From the NCBI GenBank assembly GCA_910579655.1, contig CAJTVE010000054.1:1-22139 (forward strand): a stretch of 22,139 bases of DNA. The letters run 5' to 3'. Under the pieces are notes generated by a model, which was not told the origin of the DNA, ran no database searches, and saw nothing but the letters and a program-made list of their open reading frames with translations. Both the position numbers and the translations under genes were made by a program. The DNA is from an uncultured Allobaculum sp. (GTDB taxonomy: Bacteria > Bacillota_I > Bacilli_A > Erysipelotrichales > Erysipelotrichaceae). Positions within the stretch are counted from its first letter, which is position 1; each line of letters opens with the position of its first letter. This document shows, piece after piece, positions 5,683 through 13,706 of this stretch.

Positions 5683-8382
5683 TTATTCTTCGGTTTCTTC
5701 AATTCCATCCATTGGATGTTCAATCTGAGACTGTCCTTCATTGAATTCATCGACCGGAACAGTCACATCTTCCATCTGTTCTTCTCTGGCTTTTGTCAGA
5801 GTCGTCAGATCATCAGGCATACCATCTGGGGCAGGAAGTGCAGTCAGATTGGAATTCGATTTTTCAGATTCTGATTCTTCGTGATCTGTCAAGGCAACAC
5901 GATTCACCTTGTCATTTTCGCCTAAGCGAATGACGCGGACACCCTTCGTATTCCGGCCCTGGACTTTTACATCTTTCAGGTGAACACGAATCATCTGGCC
6001 AGAATTTGTAACGATCATGGCATCTTCATCGCCGCCTACCGCTCTAAAGGCCACCAGTGGTCCAGTGACTTCAGAAGTCTGCAAAGTCTTGACGCCCTTC
6101 GTACCACGGTCTGTTAAACGGTATTCAGAGATTGGGCTTCGTTTGCCATATCCATTTTCAGATAAGGACAGAACAGTTTCTCCCTGGCTTGATAAAGCCA
6201 TACCCACAACTTTGCCTTCACTGCCAAGATCAATTCCCTTAACCCCCGCTGCCGAACGGCCCATCAGACGGATTTTGGATTCATGGAAACGGACTGCATA
6301 GCCATTATCGCCGGCAAGCAGAACTTCCTCATCGCCGCTTGTTCCCCGTACAAAAGCCAGAGAATCGCCTTCGTTAAGCGAAATGGCAATCTTGCCCGTT
6401 CGGTTGATGTTCTTGAATTCTGAGATTGGAGTTCGTTTTACGGTACCGTTAGTGGTTACGAACAATAAGGTTTCAGCATCGTCTTCCTGATTGTATGGGA
6501 GAATAGCTTCAACTTTTTCGCTATCCTGAAGAGGTAGGAAGTTGACAATCGGCGTTCCTTTCGCAGTACGGGAACTGATTGGAAACTGGAAGCCGCGCAT
6601 CCGATAAACTCGGCCAGTATTGGTAAAGAACAACAGGTAATCATGGTTATTGAGGCTGACCATGAAATCAATTGTATCTTCATCATTCAGAGAAATACTG
6701 CGAATTCCCTTACCTCCACGGTTCTGGGTGTGGTAAGTGCTTGTTGGCGTAGATTTGAGATAACCAGAATGCGTTAAGGTCATGATGATATCTTCTTCTG
6801 GAATCAGATCCTCATCAATGACATCGAAGTTGCCTTCAATAATTTCAGTCCGGCGTTCATCCCCGTATTTCGCCTGAATATCATCCAGGTTATCGCGGAT
6901 AATGCCTAAAACACGGTCATGGTTAGCCAGAATGTCTTTTAAGTCAGCAATCGTAGCCAGCAGAGCATTGTATTCATTTTCAAGCTTATCGCGTTCCAGT
7001 CCGGATAAACGACGGATCTGCATCGCCAGGATGGCTTTGGACTGAAGATCATCCAATCCAAAAGCTTCGTTCATATCAGCAATCAGACCTGCTTCTTCTT
7101 TACGGGAAGAACGGATCATATGAATAACTGCATCCAGATTGTCTAATGCAATGCGCAGACCTTCCACAATATGCAGCCGTTCCTGCGCTTTTTTCAGTTC
7201 AAAGCGAGTCTTGCGGACGATGACATTGGTTTGGTGATTCACATAATCAATAATCATTTCCCGGATCGTCAGCTGTTTTGGACGGCCATTTTCCAGAGCC
7301 AGCATGTTGATGCCAAAAGTAGACTGAAGCTGGGTTTCACGGAACATCTGGTTAATGACAACATCTTCCTGGACGTCCTTTTTCAGATCCATAACGATGC
7401 GCACCCCTTCACGGTTGGATTCATCGTTGAGGTAAGTGACGCCCTGGACCTTCTTTTCCCGGATGACTTCCGCCATCTTTTCGTACATCTTCATCTTGTT
7501 GACGCCATAGGGGATTTCATAGTAGATAATCCGTTTTTTGCCATTGGCCAGCGTCTCAACCCGGTATTTCGCGCGGATTGTGATTGATCCACGACCCGTT
7601 TCATAAGCTTCCCGAATGCCCTTACGGCCTAAGATAATACCGCCAGTCGGGAAGTCAGGTCCGGGCAAGTATTCCATCAGTTCCGGAACACTGATCTGAG
7701 GATCATCCATCACGGCTTTAATCGCCGCGACAACTTCATTGAGGTTATGAGGAGGAATGTTGGTTGCCATACCAACCGCAATTCCCACTGCTCCATTTAA
7801 AAGCAGGTTAGGAATGCGGCTTGGCAAAACAACAGGTTCCTGGTCATCCCCATCATAGGTTTCAATAAAATCGACGGTATCCTTGTTCAGGTCTGCAACC
7901 ATTTCGGTTGAGATCTTGGACATACGGGCTTCAGTGTATCGCATGGCAGCTGCGCCATCGCCATCGAGAGAACCAAAGTTACCATGGCCATCGACAAGCG
8001 GGTAGCGATACGAGAAGTCCTGGGCCATACGGACCATCGCTTCATAAACGGCAGTATCTCCATGTGGATGATACTTACCGATAACATCACCAACGATACG
8101 CGCCGATTTTTTATGCGCGGATCCAGGTGTCATATTCAATGTGGACATTGCATACAGAATCCGGCGGTGCACCGGTTTCATGCCATCGCGGACATCCGGG
8201 AGGGCACGCTGTACGATAACGGACATGGAGTAATCCAGAAAGGAATCCCTCATCTCCTTGCAGATTTCAATGTCTTCTACGACATCATAACTGCCTTTTC
8301 CGTCGTCATTGATTTCGTCTGCATCTTCTTCAGGCAAAATCTCTTCGTCGGGATTGAGGTTTTTGTTCTGATCGTCAGCCAT
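5683..8382 (-). CDS. gyrA: DNA gyrase subunit A
   Basis: GyrA cuts and reseals the DNA gate so that gyrase (A2B2) can add negative supercoils using ATP bound by GyrB. The 899-residue product has the N-terminal winged-helix/tower region with catalytic Tyr149 (AAMRYTEARMS) and the quinolone region HPHGDTAVYEAMVRMAQ, where Thr110 and Glu114 stand at E. coli Ser83 and Asp87. Thr there also occurs naturally in some Bacillota and is not by itself evidence of resistance. A C-terminal beta-pinwheel of repeated blades carries the GyrA box QNRGGKG, as in other Gram-positives. The N-terminus is about 27 residues longer than in E. coli and very acidic, and the C-terminal 60 residues are an acidic tail. 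ATG at 8382 is preceded by GGAGGAG. The gap to gyrB is only 14 nt, so the subunits are co-translated. Confidence 0.98.
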   Translation of the reverse strand: MADDQNKNLNPDEEILPEEDADEINDDGKGSYDVVEDIEICKEMRDSFLDYSMSVIVQRALPDVRDGMKPVHRRILYAMSTLNMTPGSAHKKSARIVGDVIGKYHPHGDTAVYEAMVRMAQDFSYRYPLVDGHGNFGSLDGDGAAAMRYTEARMSKISTEMVADLNKDTVDFIETYDGDDQEPVVLPSRIPNLLLNGAVGIAVGMATNIPPHNLNEVVAAIKAVMDDPQISVPELMEYLPGPDFPTGGIILGRKGIREAYETGRGSITIRAKYRVETLANGKKRIIYYEIPYGVNKMKMYEKMAEVIREKKVQGVTYLNDESNREGVRIVMDLKKDVQEDVVINQMFRETQLQSTFGINMLALENGRPKQLTIREMIIDYVNHQTNVIVRKTRFELKKAQERLHIVEGLRIALDNLDAVIHMIRSSRKEEAGLIADMNEAFGLDDLQSKAILAMQIRRLSGLERDKLENEYNALLATIADLKDILANHDRVLGIIRDNLDDIQAKYGDERRTEIIEGNFDVIDEDLIPEEDIIMTLTHSGYLKSTPTSTYHTQNRGGKGIRSISLNDEDTIDFMVSLNNHDYLLFFTNTGRVYRMRGFQFPISSRTAKGTPIVNFLPLQDSEKVEAILPYNQEDDAETLLFVTTNGTVKRTPISEFKNINRTGKIAISLNEGDSLAFVRGTSGDEEVLLAGDNGYAVRFHESKIRLMGRSAAGVKGIDLGSEGKVVGMALSSQGETVLSLSENGYGKRSPISEYRLTDRGTKGVKTLQTSEVTGPLVAFRAVGGDEDAMIVTNSGQMIRVHLKDVKVQGRNTKGVRVIRLGENDKVNRVALTDHEESESEKSNSNLTALPAPDGMPDDLTTLTKAREEQMEDVTVPVDEFNEGQSQIEHPMDGIEETEE

Positions 8383-8396
8383 TTTCTCCTCCTTCT

Positions 8397-10481
8397 TTAT
8401 AAGTCAAGCGTTGCGTATTCCGCGTTATCCTGGATGAACTCTTTACGCGGTTCTACGTCTTCACCCATTAACATCGAGAACACACCATCCGCTTCCATCG
8501 CATCGTCAATGGTGATGCGTTTCAAAATACGGCGGGCAGGATCCATGGTTGTCTCCCAAAGCTGTTCAGCATCCATTTCACCCAGACCTTTATAGCGCTG
8601 GACTTTATACCCCTCTTTGAATTCAGCACGCAGGCGGTCCATTTCCTGCTCTTTGTAGGCATATTCAACGCGTTTGCCTTTCTGAATCTTGTAAAGAGGT
8701 GGTTGGGCGACATAGACATAGCCGCCTTCAATAACAGGGCGCATAAATCGATATAAGAACGTAAGCATCAGCGTTGCAATATGACTTCCATCGACATCGG
8801 CATCGGTCATGATGATGATCTTGTGGTAACGCAGTTTGGAAACATCGGTCGTTTCACGAAAACCGCAGCCAAAGGCAGTAATCATGGAGTTGATTTCAGC
8901 ATTTTTGAAGATGCGGGCATCTCTGGCTTTTTCAACGTTCAAAATCTTACCGCGCAGCGGCAGGATAGCCTGCGTACGGGCATCCCGGCCCATCTTGGCC
9001 GAGCCGCCGGCGGAGTTCCCTTCGACGATGTAAATTTCGCATTCGCTTGGATCCTTGCTGGAGCAGTCAGTCAGCTTGCCAGGCAGTGAAGTGATGCCAT
9101 CCAAAGCGGATTTGCGCTGAACGGCTTCACGGGCTTTGGCAGCAGCCATCCGGGCCCGGCCGGCCGTTAATCCTTTTTCAACAATAGCGCGCGCTTCTGT
9201 TGGGTTTTCTAAAAGGAAGCGTTCTAACTGTTTGGAGAAAATCTGGGAAACGACCTTGCGGACTTCACTGTTGCCCAGTTTGGTTTTGGTCTGGCCTTCA
9301 AACTGTGGATCCGGGTGTTTGATGGAAACAATGGCTGCCAGACCTTCTTTGACATCCTCCTGGGAAAGGGATTCATCTTTTTTAATCAGATTATTCTCTT
9401 TCCCATACTTGTTTAATACACGGGCAAGTGCACTGCGGAAGCCTTCTTCGTGATAGCCGCCTTCGTGGGTGTTGATGTTATTGACGAAGGAATAAATCTG
9501 ATTCTGGAAATCTTTGTTATACTGAAGGGCAATTTCGACTAAGATGCCATCCATTTCACCTTCGGCATAGATCACTTTGTCACTGAGGACTTCTTTGCCG
9601 CGGTTGAGAAATTTCACATATTCAATGATTCCGCCTTCGTATCTGTATTCACGGCAAACCGGATTTTCTTCACGGTTATCGGAAAGCGTTAACGTCAGGT
9701 TCTTGTTCAGGAATGCCAGCTGACGCAGACGGGTGTTCAGGGTTTCAAATTCAAAGTGTGTGGTTTCTTTAAAGATCGTTGGATCTGGTTTGAAGCGCAC
9801 AGTTGTACCAGTACGGTCTGTTGTCCCGATCTCTTTGAGTGGAGCAACGGTTTTACCGCCGTTTTCAAAGCGGACATAATATTTCTTACCATCCTGCTCA
9901 ACAAAAACTTCCAGCCAGCTGGACAGTGCGTTTACAACTGAGGCACCAACACCATGCAGACCACCAGAAACCTTATAGGCGCCGCCGCCGAATTTACCAC
10001 CAGCGTGTAAGACAGTCATAATGGTTTCGACAGCACTGATGCCTGTGGTTTTATGAATGCCTACTGGCATACCACGCCCATTATCGTGAACGCAGATCAC
10101 ATCCCCCTCTTCAATGGTGACATCAATCCGGTCAGCATAGCCGGCAAGGGATTCATCGATACCGTTATCGACAATTTCCCAGACCAGATGATGCAGACCG
10201 CGTCCGGATGTCGAGCCAATATACATCCCTGGGCGCATGCGGACCGCTTCCAGGCCTTCAAGGACCTGAATATCGTTGGCCGTGTATGAATGGCTGACGT
10301 GAATGGCTTCATTTTCAAGCTTGTCAAACTCAAGCACCGACGCATGCAATTCCCTGTCCGCAGCCTCTTTGGATGCTGCCTCTTCAGGCGTCATCACTTT
10401 AGCGACAGCTTGGGATTGAGTATTGGCAGGAGTGTCGGTTGCAGGTGAAGTCGTCTGGTTTTTTAAATCGGTTTCAGACAT
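8397..10481 (-). CDS. gyrB: DNA gyrase subunit B
   Basis: GyrB is the ATPase subunit of gyrase. In the 694-residue product the GHKL fold shows EIVDNGIDES with Glu102 and Asn106, the ATP-site VHDNGRGMP with Asp133, the GGLHGVG lid loop (173–179) and the QTK loop (397–399). The TOPRIM domain shows IVEGNSAGGSA (Glu488) and MTDADVDGSH (Asp560, Asp562, Asp564), and the C-terminal end carries the conserved RYKGLGEMDAEQLWETTMDP. The start at 10481 is supported by AAGGAGGG eight nucleotides upstream, inside the end of recF, with which it overlaps by 8 nt. That start gives an N-terminal extension of about 60 residues compared with E. coli GyrB: a Thr/Gln/Ala-rich stretch, then a charged helix-like segment before SYTANDIQVLEGLEAVR. 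The extension is unusual and its role is unknown. Confidence 0.98.
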   Translation of the reverse strand: MSETDLKNQTTSPATDTPANTQSQAVAKVMTPEEAASKEAADRELHASVLEFDKLENEAIHVSHSYTANDIQVLEGLEAVRMRPGMYIGSTSGRGLHHLVWEIVDNGIDESLAGYADRIDVTIEEGDVICVHDNGRGMPVGIHKTTGISAVETIMTVLHAGGKFGGGAYKVSGGLHGVGASVVNALSSWLEVFVEQDGKKYYVRFENGGKTVAPLKEIGTTDRTGTTVRFKPDPTIFKETTHFEFETLNTRLRQLAFLNKNLTLTLSDNREENPVCREYRYEGGIIEYVKFLNRGKEVLSDKVIYAEGEMDGILVEIALQYNKDFQNQIYSFVNNINTHEGGYHEEGFRSALARVLNKYGKENNLIKKDESLSQEDVKEGLAAIVSIKHPDPQFEGQTKTKLGNSEVRKVVSQIFSKQLERFLLENPTEARAIVEKGLTAGRARMAAAKAREAVQRKSALDGITSLPGKLTDCSSKDPSECEIYIVEGNSAGGSAKMGRDARTQAILPLRGKILNVEKARDARIFKNAEINSMITAFGCGFRETTDVSKLRYHKIIIMTDADVDGSHIATLMLTFLYRFMRPVIEGGYVYVAQPPLYKIQKGKRVEYAYKEQEMDRLRAEFKEGYKVQRYKGLGEMDAEQLWETTMDPARRILKRITIDDAMEADGVFSMLMGEDVEPRKEFIQDNAEYATLDL

Positions 10482-11583
10482 CGTAAATACCCTCCTTCAT
10501 GACTCCGTGGTCAACTGTATAAAAACGGACTGGCCGCTTGAACCAGCTTGGTGAAACAGGTTCGGCGGTCGTAATAAAAATCTGAATTTCTTCAGGCAGA
10601 GAAGCAATCAATCCGGCCCGACGTGTTTCGTCGAGTTCGGAAAAGACGTCATCCAGCAATAACACTGGATTCTGGCCGGTCTTGGCCTGAATCACCTGGC
10701 AAAGGCCAATCTTCAAAGCGAGCACAATGGAGCGTTTCTGCCCCTGGCTTGCCGTCTGGGTCACGAGCTTATCATTGAGATAAAATTCCAGATCATCTTT
10801 GTGAATTCCAACGGCCGTTGTTTTCATCTGCTTGTCTTTCAGGCGGGTTTTCTGATACGCTTCGGTCAGCTGCTTTTTAATCTCATCCATACCAAGGCTT
10901 GGATCGACACACGTCTTGTAGCGGATGGACAGCTTTTCTCTGCCTTCTCCGAAATAGGGAAAAACAGCTCTCGCTTTTTCTTCGAGCAGCTGGATAAAGG
11001 CATAGCGCTGGGCGATCAGAACCGCCTGTTCTTCGATCATCTGATCGGTAATGGTGGACAATAAAACATCATCCACGCGAAAGCTTTTTAAAATGGCTGA
11101 ACGCTCTTTTAAAAGCTTATTGAAACGACCTAACCTGGTCGTATAGGAACGGGAAAGTTTCACCAGCTCCATATCGACGAACTTTCGTCTTTCTTTGGGT
11201 GGTTCAGAAAAAATCTGCAGATCATCTGGCGAAAAAAGGACGGCGTTTAAAATGCCGACAAAATTCGAGAAGGTCTGCACCGGTTTATCATTGCGAAACA
11301 GATATTTTTTCCCCTGAGAAAAGATCATTTTTAAAGATTCGACTCTTCCTTTATTTTCAATCGTGGCCTCCAGGCGGAATAATTCCTGGCCATGACGGAT
11401 GAGAGAAGGAGTCTTGGACGTTCGCCAGGAACGCAGGTGAGACAGGAAATAGATGGCTTCAATCAGATTGGTTTTTCCCTGGGCATTGCGGCCCATCAGG
11501 ATATGGATAGTGTCCGGGTCAAAAGAAAAAGAAGCCGTTTCAAAGTTTCTGTAGTCAGAAACATTCAGCTTCTGTACGTTCAT
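10474..11583 (-). CDS. recF: DNA replication and repair protein RecF
   Basis: RecF is an SMC-like ATPase that helps RecO and RecR load RecA at single-strand gaps. The 369-residue product has Walker A GRNAQGKT (31–38), the ABC signature region TASQGQKRS (277–285) and Walker B VLLLDDVFSELD (307–318), at normal spacing and family length. Its ATG at 11583 overlaps the yaaA stop (ATGA) and its end overlaps gyrB by 8 nt, so the three genes are very likely translated in a coupled way. The order yaaA–recF–gyrB–gyrA is the standard Bacillota arrangement. No internal promoter was noticed. Confidence 0.97.
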   Translation of the reverse strand: MNVQKLNVSDYRNFETASFSFDPDTIHILMGRNAQGKTNLIEAIYFLSHLRSWRTSKTPSLIRHGQELFRLEATIENKGRVESLKMIFSQGKKYLFRNDKPVQTFSNFVGILNAVLFSPDDLQIFSEPPKERRKFVDMELVKLSRSYTTRLGRFNKLLKERSAILKSFRVDDVLLSTITDQMIEEQAVLIAQRYAFIQLLEEKARAVFPYFGEGREKLSIRYKTCVDPSLGMDEIKKQLTEAYQKTRLKDKQMKTTAVGIHKDDLEFYLNDKLVTQTASQGQKRSIVLALKIGLCQVIQAKTGQNPVLLLDDVFSELDETRRAGLIASLPEEIQIFITTAEPVSPSWFKRPVRFYTVDHGVMKEGIYDV

Positions 11584-11837
11584 TCAATTTCGATGCGGAT
11601 GCCGCCTGCTTCAACGACATCGCCGCTGCGCAGCTTTTTACCGCGCCGGTTTTCGGGTTCGCCATTGACCAGGACTTCGTTTTCAGCCAGCCAGCTTTTA
11701 ATCTGGCCGCCAGACTGAATGACATCGCAAGCCTTCAGAATCTGCTGAAGGGTAATATATTCATCTTTAAGAGTAAACTTCATTCGTTTGCTAAATACTT
11801 CCATCCAGGAATATTCAGCTTTCCTCCTTTCAATCAT
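11580..11837 (-). CDS. yaaA: S4-domain RNA-binding protein YaaA
   Basis: This is a small S4-fold protein encoded between dnaN and recF in most Bacillota. The segment DVIQSGGQIKSWLAENEVLVNGEPENRR is the S4 core, with the RRGKKLRSGDVVE tail (split here as in the family). Its role is RNA or ribosome binding, and the exact function is unclear. The coordinates use the first ATG (11837), giving 85 residues. Family members usually start near MKFTLKDEYITL, which is residue 19 here (67 residues). Neither start has a well-placed ribosome binding site. A perfect AGGAGG lies inside codons 4–5, 18 nt before residue 12 Met. The first ATG lies six nucleotides after the stop of an upstream short frame, which would allow re-initiation. 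Treat the start as unsettled. Confidence 0.9.
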   Translation of the reverse strand: MIERRKAEYSWMEVFSKRMKFTLKDEYITLQQILKACDVIQSGGQIKSWLAENEVLVNGEPENRRGKKLRSGDVVEAGGIRIEIE

Positions 11838-11843
11838 GAAAAA

Positions 11844-11954
11844 TCAGAATCGATCGGTCAGAAAACTGTTTTTCCTGCGATCTTTCCAATCTGCATTTCT
11901 CATACGCTTTCCAAAGACAACCACAAATTGTCGACTGTCCTGAATAAGCGGCAT
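11844..11954 (-). CDS. Possible leader peptide 2 (36 residues)
   Basis: The frame starts at the ATG at 11954, which shares its A with the stop of leader frame 1 (TGATG). It stops six nucleotides before the first yaaA ATG. The product begins MPLIQDSRQFVVVFGKRMRN and is basic. It has no separate ribosome binding site, so it could only be translated by coupling. It may be chance: a frame this long is not rare. Confidence 0.25.
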   Translation of the reverse strand: MPLIQDSRQFVVVFGKRMRNADWKDRRKNSFLTDRF

Positions 11955-12067
11955 CAATCAAATTCCACCCATTTCAAACTGAATCTTTCGTACTTCCACG
12001 CAAAGACATTCTTTGGACTCCAGGATGAATCCTCTTCTTGTGGAGAAGCAAAGAGCGGGTGTTTCAT
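11954..12067 (-). CDS. Possible leader peptide 1 (37 residues)
   Basis: The frame starts MKHPLFASPQEEDSSWSPKN and ends in a Trp- and Phe-rich segment (WKYERFSLKWVEF). Its ATG lies in the loop of the first leader hairpin, about 17 nt after the predicted transcript start, with GAGGA about 13 nt upstream, which is longer than ideal. It overlaps leader frame 2 by one base. I do not recognise it. Confidence 0.25.
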   Translation of the reverse strand: MKHPLFASPQEEDSSWSPKNVFAWKYERFSLKWVEFD

Positions 12068-12090
12068 TTGCGCGCTCTTTTCCTCATTAA

Positions 12091-12119
12091 ATTATAACAA
12101 AATAGGCCTGTAATTTCCA
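12091..12119 (-). promoter_or_regulatory. Extended -10 promoter for the yaaA–recF–gyrB–gyrA operon
   Basis: On the minus strand TGTTATAAT (12099 to 12091) is a perfect -10 with the TGn extension. TGGAAA (12119 to 12114) is a 4-of-6 -35 at 17-nt spacing. Transcription should start near 12084. It lies just beyond the dnaN terminator, so the gyrase operon is set apart from dnaN. Confidence 0.72.
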
Positions 12120-12124
12120 CAGGC
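12106..12124. promoter_or_regulatory. Operator-like dyad over the -35 of the gyrase operon
   Basis: GCCTGT (12106–12111) and ACAGGC (12119–12124) form a perfect 6-bp dyad with a 7-nt spacer. It sits exactly on the -35 and spacer of the promoter and upstream of the transcript start, so it would act as DNA rather than RNA. The cognate regulator is unknown. Confidence 0.5.
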
Positions 12125-12163
12125 AGGAAAATCAGTCGGGGATTCACAGGAATACTCCTCCAT

Positions 12164-12202
12164 AAAAAAAGGCGTCCAGCGACTTGCAGGGCGTCTTTTT
12201 TT
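12164..12202 (-). terminator. Terminator downstream of dnaN, probably bidirectional
   Basis: A7 (12164–12170) and T7 (12196–12202) flank GGCGTCC and GGGCGTC with an 11-nt loop. It starts 26 nt after the dnaN stop. The 7-bp GC part pairs fully on the + strand through two G·U pairs but has two A·C mismatches on the minus strand, so it is the better terminator for transcripts coming from the left. Confidence 0.65.
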
Positions 12203-12227
12203 GAAGATTCGTAAATTTTTGGGTCGT

Positions 12228-13367
12228 TTAAACGTTGGAACGGATTGGAACGATGACCATGGTCAGTGTCGGATCATCGGGATTGGTAATTTTAATCGGA
12301 CGCAGCTCACCCGTGAAGTCGAGTTCGACCTGATCACTGGAACGAAGTCCTCTTAACGCTTCAATCATCAGTTTGGCATTAAACGAAACGGTGATATCTT
12401 CACCCGTGTAGGTCAGATCAGTAAAAACCTGCTTGCAGGAACCGACCTCACTGGACAGTACCCGCATGCCAAGACCTTCCGCTGAGCATTTAAACTGCAC
12501 GGGGACAACCGTTCCAGTCTGGGAACTGGCTGCACTGGTGTAAATGGAAGTCCGGTTGAGCATGCCTTCTAAATCTGCAGCACGCATTTTCAGAGTGGAG
12601 ATATATTTGGTAGGAATAATGCGGGTCGCATCCGGGAAGTTTCCTTCATACAGAGTGATCTGCATCAGGGTATTCTCAAAAATGAACTGGGCTTTCCGGC
12701 GATCGCAATACATATCCACCGTTTCCACATTGCCCAAAGATTTGGTCACTTCCCCAAGCGGCCCAGTTGGCACCGTAATGCGACAGACGGCATCCGTTTC
12801 CACGGGCACAACCTGGCGCGCTAAACGAATCGAGTCCGTTGCGGTTGCCGCAATGCGGCCATCGGCTATTTCCAGGTTGATTCCCTGGAGAACCTGGCGG
12901 GAGTTTCGCTCACTGGTTGCATAGGCGCAATGTTCATAAATACTTTTTAAAACTTCAGTTGGCAGCTCGACATGGTTTTCCGGACGGGTTAATGGCTGAA
13001 TGACATATTCACTGCCCGGTTTGCCAACAAGCTCGAAGTTGCCATCTGGTCCCGTCAGCAATAAGGCCTGGCCATCTGGCGAGTTTACAGAAATCATTTC
13101 TCCAGTCATGCGGCGGATGAGTTCGAGCAGCATGCGGGCTTCAATCACTAGTGAACCTGTCTGGCTGATTTCCAGCAGGTTTTCTTCATCAGGCATAATC
13201 ACAGTCTGAATCGTAAAGTTCGTATCGGATCCAGTCAGAACCATCATATTGTCTTTGACCTGGATGAGGATACCGTTGAGCATTTCCATTGGGGAGTGGA
13301 CAGCAACTCCTCGAGCAACCAGAGCAAGACGATCCAGAAAATAAGAACGACGAATGGTGAATTCCAT
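12228..13367 (-). CDS. dnaN: DNA polymerase III beta subunit (sliding clamp)
   Basis: The beta clamp is a ring dimer that keeps DNA polymerase III and many repair proteins on DNA. The 379-residue product has the length and three-fold repeated beta-clamp architecture of the family: recognisable stretches are MEFTIRRSYFLDRLALVARG at the N-terminus, ATDSIRLARQ in the middle domain and the hydrophobic C-terminal end MVIVPIR that forms part of the protein-binding cleft. The ATG at 13367 has GAAGGGA about nine nucleotides upstream. It is separated from dnaA by 960 bp of origin sequence and from yaaA by a terminator and a new promoter, so it is probably a single-gene transcript. A DnaA-like TTATCCCCA site (13427–13435) lies in its promoter region, suggesting control by DnaA. 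Confidence 0.97.
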   Translation of the reverse strand: MEFTIRRSYFLDRLALVARGVAVHSPMEMLNGILIQVKDNMMVLTGSDTNFTIQTVIMPDEENLLEISQTGSLVIEARMLLELIRRMTGEMISVNSPDGQALLLTGPDGNFELVGKPGSEYVIQPLTRPENHVELPTEVLKSIYEHCAYATSERNSRQVLQGINLEIADGRIAATATDSIRLARQVVPVETDAVCRITVPTGPLGEVTKSLGNVETVDMYCDRRKAQFIFENTLMQITLYEGNFPDATRIIPTKYISTLKMRAADLEGMLNRTSIYTSAASSQTGTVVPVQFKCSAEGLGMRVLSSEVGSCKQVFTDLTYTGEDITVSFNAKLMIEALRGLRSSDQVELDFTGELRPIKITNPDDPTLTMVIVPIRSNV

Positions 13368-13482
13368 GGAAGGGTCCCTTCTTTCTTTATAAGAATAAAG
13401 CTTAATAATAATAAGGGCGGGGATAGTGGGGATAAAGGCCAGAAACCCCGCATAGGTTTAGGAAAATGAAGAAAAAATGGAT

Positions 13483-13497
13483 GGGGATGGGGCGGGG
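13483..13497 (+). other. Cluster of GGGG runs
   Basis: Three GGGG runs lie within 15 nt (13483–13486, 13489–13492, 13494–13497), and GGG, GGGG, GGGG occur at 13414–13431. Three tight runs do not make a canonical G-quadruplex alone, but a fourth run from the neighbouring cluster could complete one. Confidence 0.35.
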
Positions 13498-13678
13498 AGA
13501 CATTGTGGACAATCGCAAAGGTCGTTGTGGATGTTTAAAATTTCCGCCTTTTTGAGTGGTTTGAGTCATCATATGACCTCAAAATGTCAGAAAAATGTCA
13601 TAGCTGGTAAAAAGATCAATTTGTCAGTCAACCTCTTGGACAATTTTTAAAAAGAAGTCAACTCAAAAGCTGTTTGGT

Positions 13679-13706
13679 CAGGGATTTTTCCAGATCCCTG
13701 TTTTTT
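13679..13706 (+). terminator. Terminator-like hairpin on the strand opposite to dnaA and dnaN
   Basis: CAGGGAT (13679–13685) and ATCCCTG (13694–13700) enclose an 8-nt loop and are followed by six T residues on the + strand. No + strand gene precedes it. It may end an antisense or small RNA from the dnaN promoter region, or block transcription into the origin. Confidence 0.55.

Larger units (their letters stand above)
11838..12084 (-). other. Structured 5' leader of the yaaA–recF–gyrBA operon
   Basis: Between the predicted transcript start (about 12084) and yaaA lie about 245 nt with consecutive small hairpins. The first is AAAGAGCG with CGCTCTTT (12073–12080 and 12050–12057), whose loop holds the ATG of the first leader frame. 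Then come CTTCT/AGAAG (12034–12048), AGGAT/ATCCT (12022–12033), CAAAG/CTTTG (12001–12015) and GACAA/TTGTC (11916–11932). Two short frames cover nearly the whole leader. I recognise no known riboswitch. Confidence 0.45.

Noticed and set aside
8041..8070. Thr at the GyrA Ser83 position as a quinolone-resistance mutation
   Set aside because: Thr is the natural residue in some susceptible Bacillota, so no resistance can be inferred from one sequence.
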